The translations under genes and the position numbers were made by a program. 64,000 nt of DNA, taken from NCBI GenBank assembly GCA_016124585.1, contig WGNL01000010.1, positions 62,001 to 126,000 on the forward strand. Reading direction: 5' to 3'. The notes below the pieces were generated by a model that saw nothing but the letters and a program-made list of their open reading frames with translations, searched no databases and had not been told where the DNA came from. This DNA is from Bacteroidota bacterium. GTDB lineage: Bacteria > Bacteroidota > Bacteroidia > Chitinophagales > Saprospiraceae. Of the stretch, positions 63,220 through 64,000 are shown piece by piece (position 1 is the first letter of the stretch; each line of letters opens with the position of its first letter).

Positions 63220-64000
63220 ATGAAAAGACCGATTACCAATCTCGTCATTGGGCTTCTGGCGTTATTTGCTTCGCATCTTGCCGCCCAGCCTACCTTCTCT
63301 GTTTCACCGCAAACCATCACGGCCAACGCGGGAGACAATATTACCGTAGATATCGTGGTGTCGAGCTTCGACAACATCCTTACCTTCCAGTATTCCATGA
63401 ATTGGAATCCAGCTGTGCTGGAATTTCAATCGCCTGTTGGAAATATCTCTCCATCACAACTGCCAGGCATGAACGCAAGCAGTTTCGGAACAACTGGAAC
63501 TGGCAATGGTATCTTGACTGTATCGTGGTCTGATCAGAATGCAACTGGTGTAACCGTTGCTGATGGTACCATTTTATACAGTCTGACCTTTCATGTACTT
63601 TCTTCTCAGCCTGCTACCATTAATTTTGGCAATGCCCCCACGGCCATGGAGGTGTATAATGGAGCTGGAATGGATATTACAGCCGGCACTACTTTTATCG
63701 GAGCTTCAGTTAATGGAGGCTCAGGTGGAGGCGGCGGCGGCGGCGGCGGAAACCCCGTCAGTGGCTTCGCAGTCATAGCTTCTGATGAAACTGCTGCGCC
63801 TGGTGATCAGGTTTGCGTGGATGTCACGGTAAATGATTTTACCAACATCCTTTCCATGCAGTACACCATGGAGTTTGATGAATCGAAATGGCAATTCGTC
63901 AATATCCCTACTAATAATTTTGGACTTCCTGGACTTACAATTGGGAATTTTGGCACCAACTTGTCAGCTCAGGGGCAACTTACCTTGTCTTGGTCGGATC
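63220..64000 (+). CDS. Protein with at least two cohesin-like domains and a polyglycine linker (cut by right edge)
   Basis: 260 residues visible, open to the window end. Signal peptide (MKRPITNLVIGLLALFASHL, then AAQ). First cohesin-like domain about 24-165 (DNITVDIVVSSFDNILTFQY, MNWNPAVLEFQSPVGNI, ILTVSWSDQN, TILYSLTFHVLSSQPATINF); linker of nine Gly codons (63724-63750); second domain from about 182 (PGDQVCVDVTVNDFTNILSM, QYTMEFDESKWQFVNI, QLTLSWSD). The two domains and that of the previous gene are clearly related. The C-terminus, expected to include more domains and a sorting signal, is outside the window. Confidence 0.85.
   Translation, partial: MKRPITNLVIGLLALFASHLAAQPTFSVSPQTITANAGDNITVDIVVSSFDNILTFQYSMNWNPAVLEFQSPVGNISPSQLPGMNASSFGTTGTGNGILTVSWSDQNATGVTVADGTILYSLTFHVLSSQPATINFGNAPTAMEVYNGAGMDITAGTTFIGASVNGGSGGGGGGGGGNPVSGFAVIASDETAAPGDQVCVDVTVNDFTNILSMQYTMEFDESKWQFVNIPTNNFGLPGLTIGNFGTNLSAQGQLTLSWSD
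63724..63750 (+). repeat. GGC-rich polyglycine tract
   Basis: Nine consecutive Gly codons, six of them GGC in a row, joining two cohesin-like domains. Prone to length variation in steps of one codon, which would keep the frame. Confidence 0.8.

Noticed and set aside
63123-63533. 136-codon plus frame overlapping the last cohesin gene
   Set aside because: The other frame from 63220 gives a signal peptide and clear cohesin-like domains open to the window end.
1-64000. tRNA, rRNA, transposase or integrase genes
   Set aside because: No tRNA T-loop and acceptor pairing, no conserved rRNA stretches, and no DDE or tyrosine-recombinase motifs were seen on either strand.

Overview
The window looks like a chromosomal segment of a Bacteroidota bacterium, most likely a Saprospiria-type lineage (inference). 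The signs are type IX secretion (T9SS) C-terminal sorting domains on many surface proteins, a PorP/SprF protein, TANNTTTG-type -7 promoter elements, hybrid sensor kinases fused to AraC DNA-binding domains, a TonB-dependent receptor, and very large Cys/Asp-rich surface proteins with MopE-, HYR-, Ig-, cohesin- and dockerin-like modules. I see no rRNA, tRNA, CRISPR array, transposase or integrase.

Layout. 1-6754 (minus): a giant secreted multi-domain protein (DUF4347, discoidin, Ig-like, jelly-roll, PA14, and at least seven short DxDxDG calcium-type linkers). It is interrupted by a frameshift near 1.5 kb and runs off the left edge. 7391-14121 (plus): two tandem 1042-residue hybrid sensor/AraC regulators, each preceded by the same paired direct repeat of 21-bp period. 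14190-15925: a methyltransferase, a 1-Cys-type peroxiredoxin and a rhodanese. 16074-21228 (minus): a translationally coupled group of TonB-dependent receptor, TPR adenylate cyclase and MocA-like nucleotidyltransferase. 21394-31696: an unknown secreted protein, Ogt, kynureninase, a DUF1080 lipoprotein, a methyltransferase, a Tat-exported Gfo/Idh/MocA oxidoreductase, a small barrel protein, a Tat-exported GH1 glucosidase and a YggS-type protein. 31825-38884: an FG-GAP T9SS protein, LuxC-type acyl-CoA reductase, RluA-type pseudouridine synthase, a trans-sulfuration enzyme and a cell-wall amidase.

38957-48216 (minus) holds three adjacent paralogous T9SS surface proteins built from a roughly 190-residue module I do not recognise as a named family. 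They are separated by long palindromes and end opposite a GbsR/MarR-type regulator. 49327-57528 is mostly housekeeping: PorP/SprF, bactofilin, a small membrane protein, a biotin carrier protein, YraN, glucose-6-phosphate isomerase, an L,D-transpeptidase, an LpxL/HtrB acyltransferase, a glycosylasparaginase and a NarL-type response regulator. 58006-64000 (plus) is a second surface cluster: a HYR/dockerin/cohesin-like T9SS protein followed by two cohesin-like proteins, the last cut by the right edge.

How it fits together (inference): much of the window equips the cell surface. Exported proteins leave by Sec and T9SS or Tat, surface adhesins and possible cohesin-dockerin assemblies face outward, and three signalling proteins share one plan (signal peptide, periplasmic TPR, single membrane helix, cytoplasmic output), giving phosphorelay/transcription or cAMP as outputs. 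The best candidates for undescribed biology are the three-paralogue module family, the cohesin/dockerin T9SS cluster, the receptor-coupled TPR cyclase, and the paired direct repeats upstream of the twin regulators.
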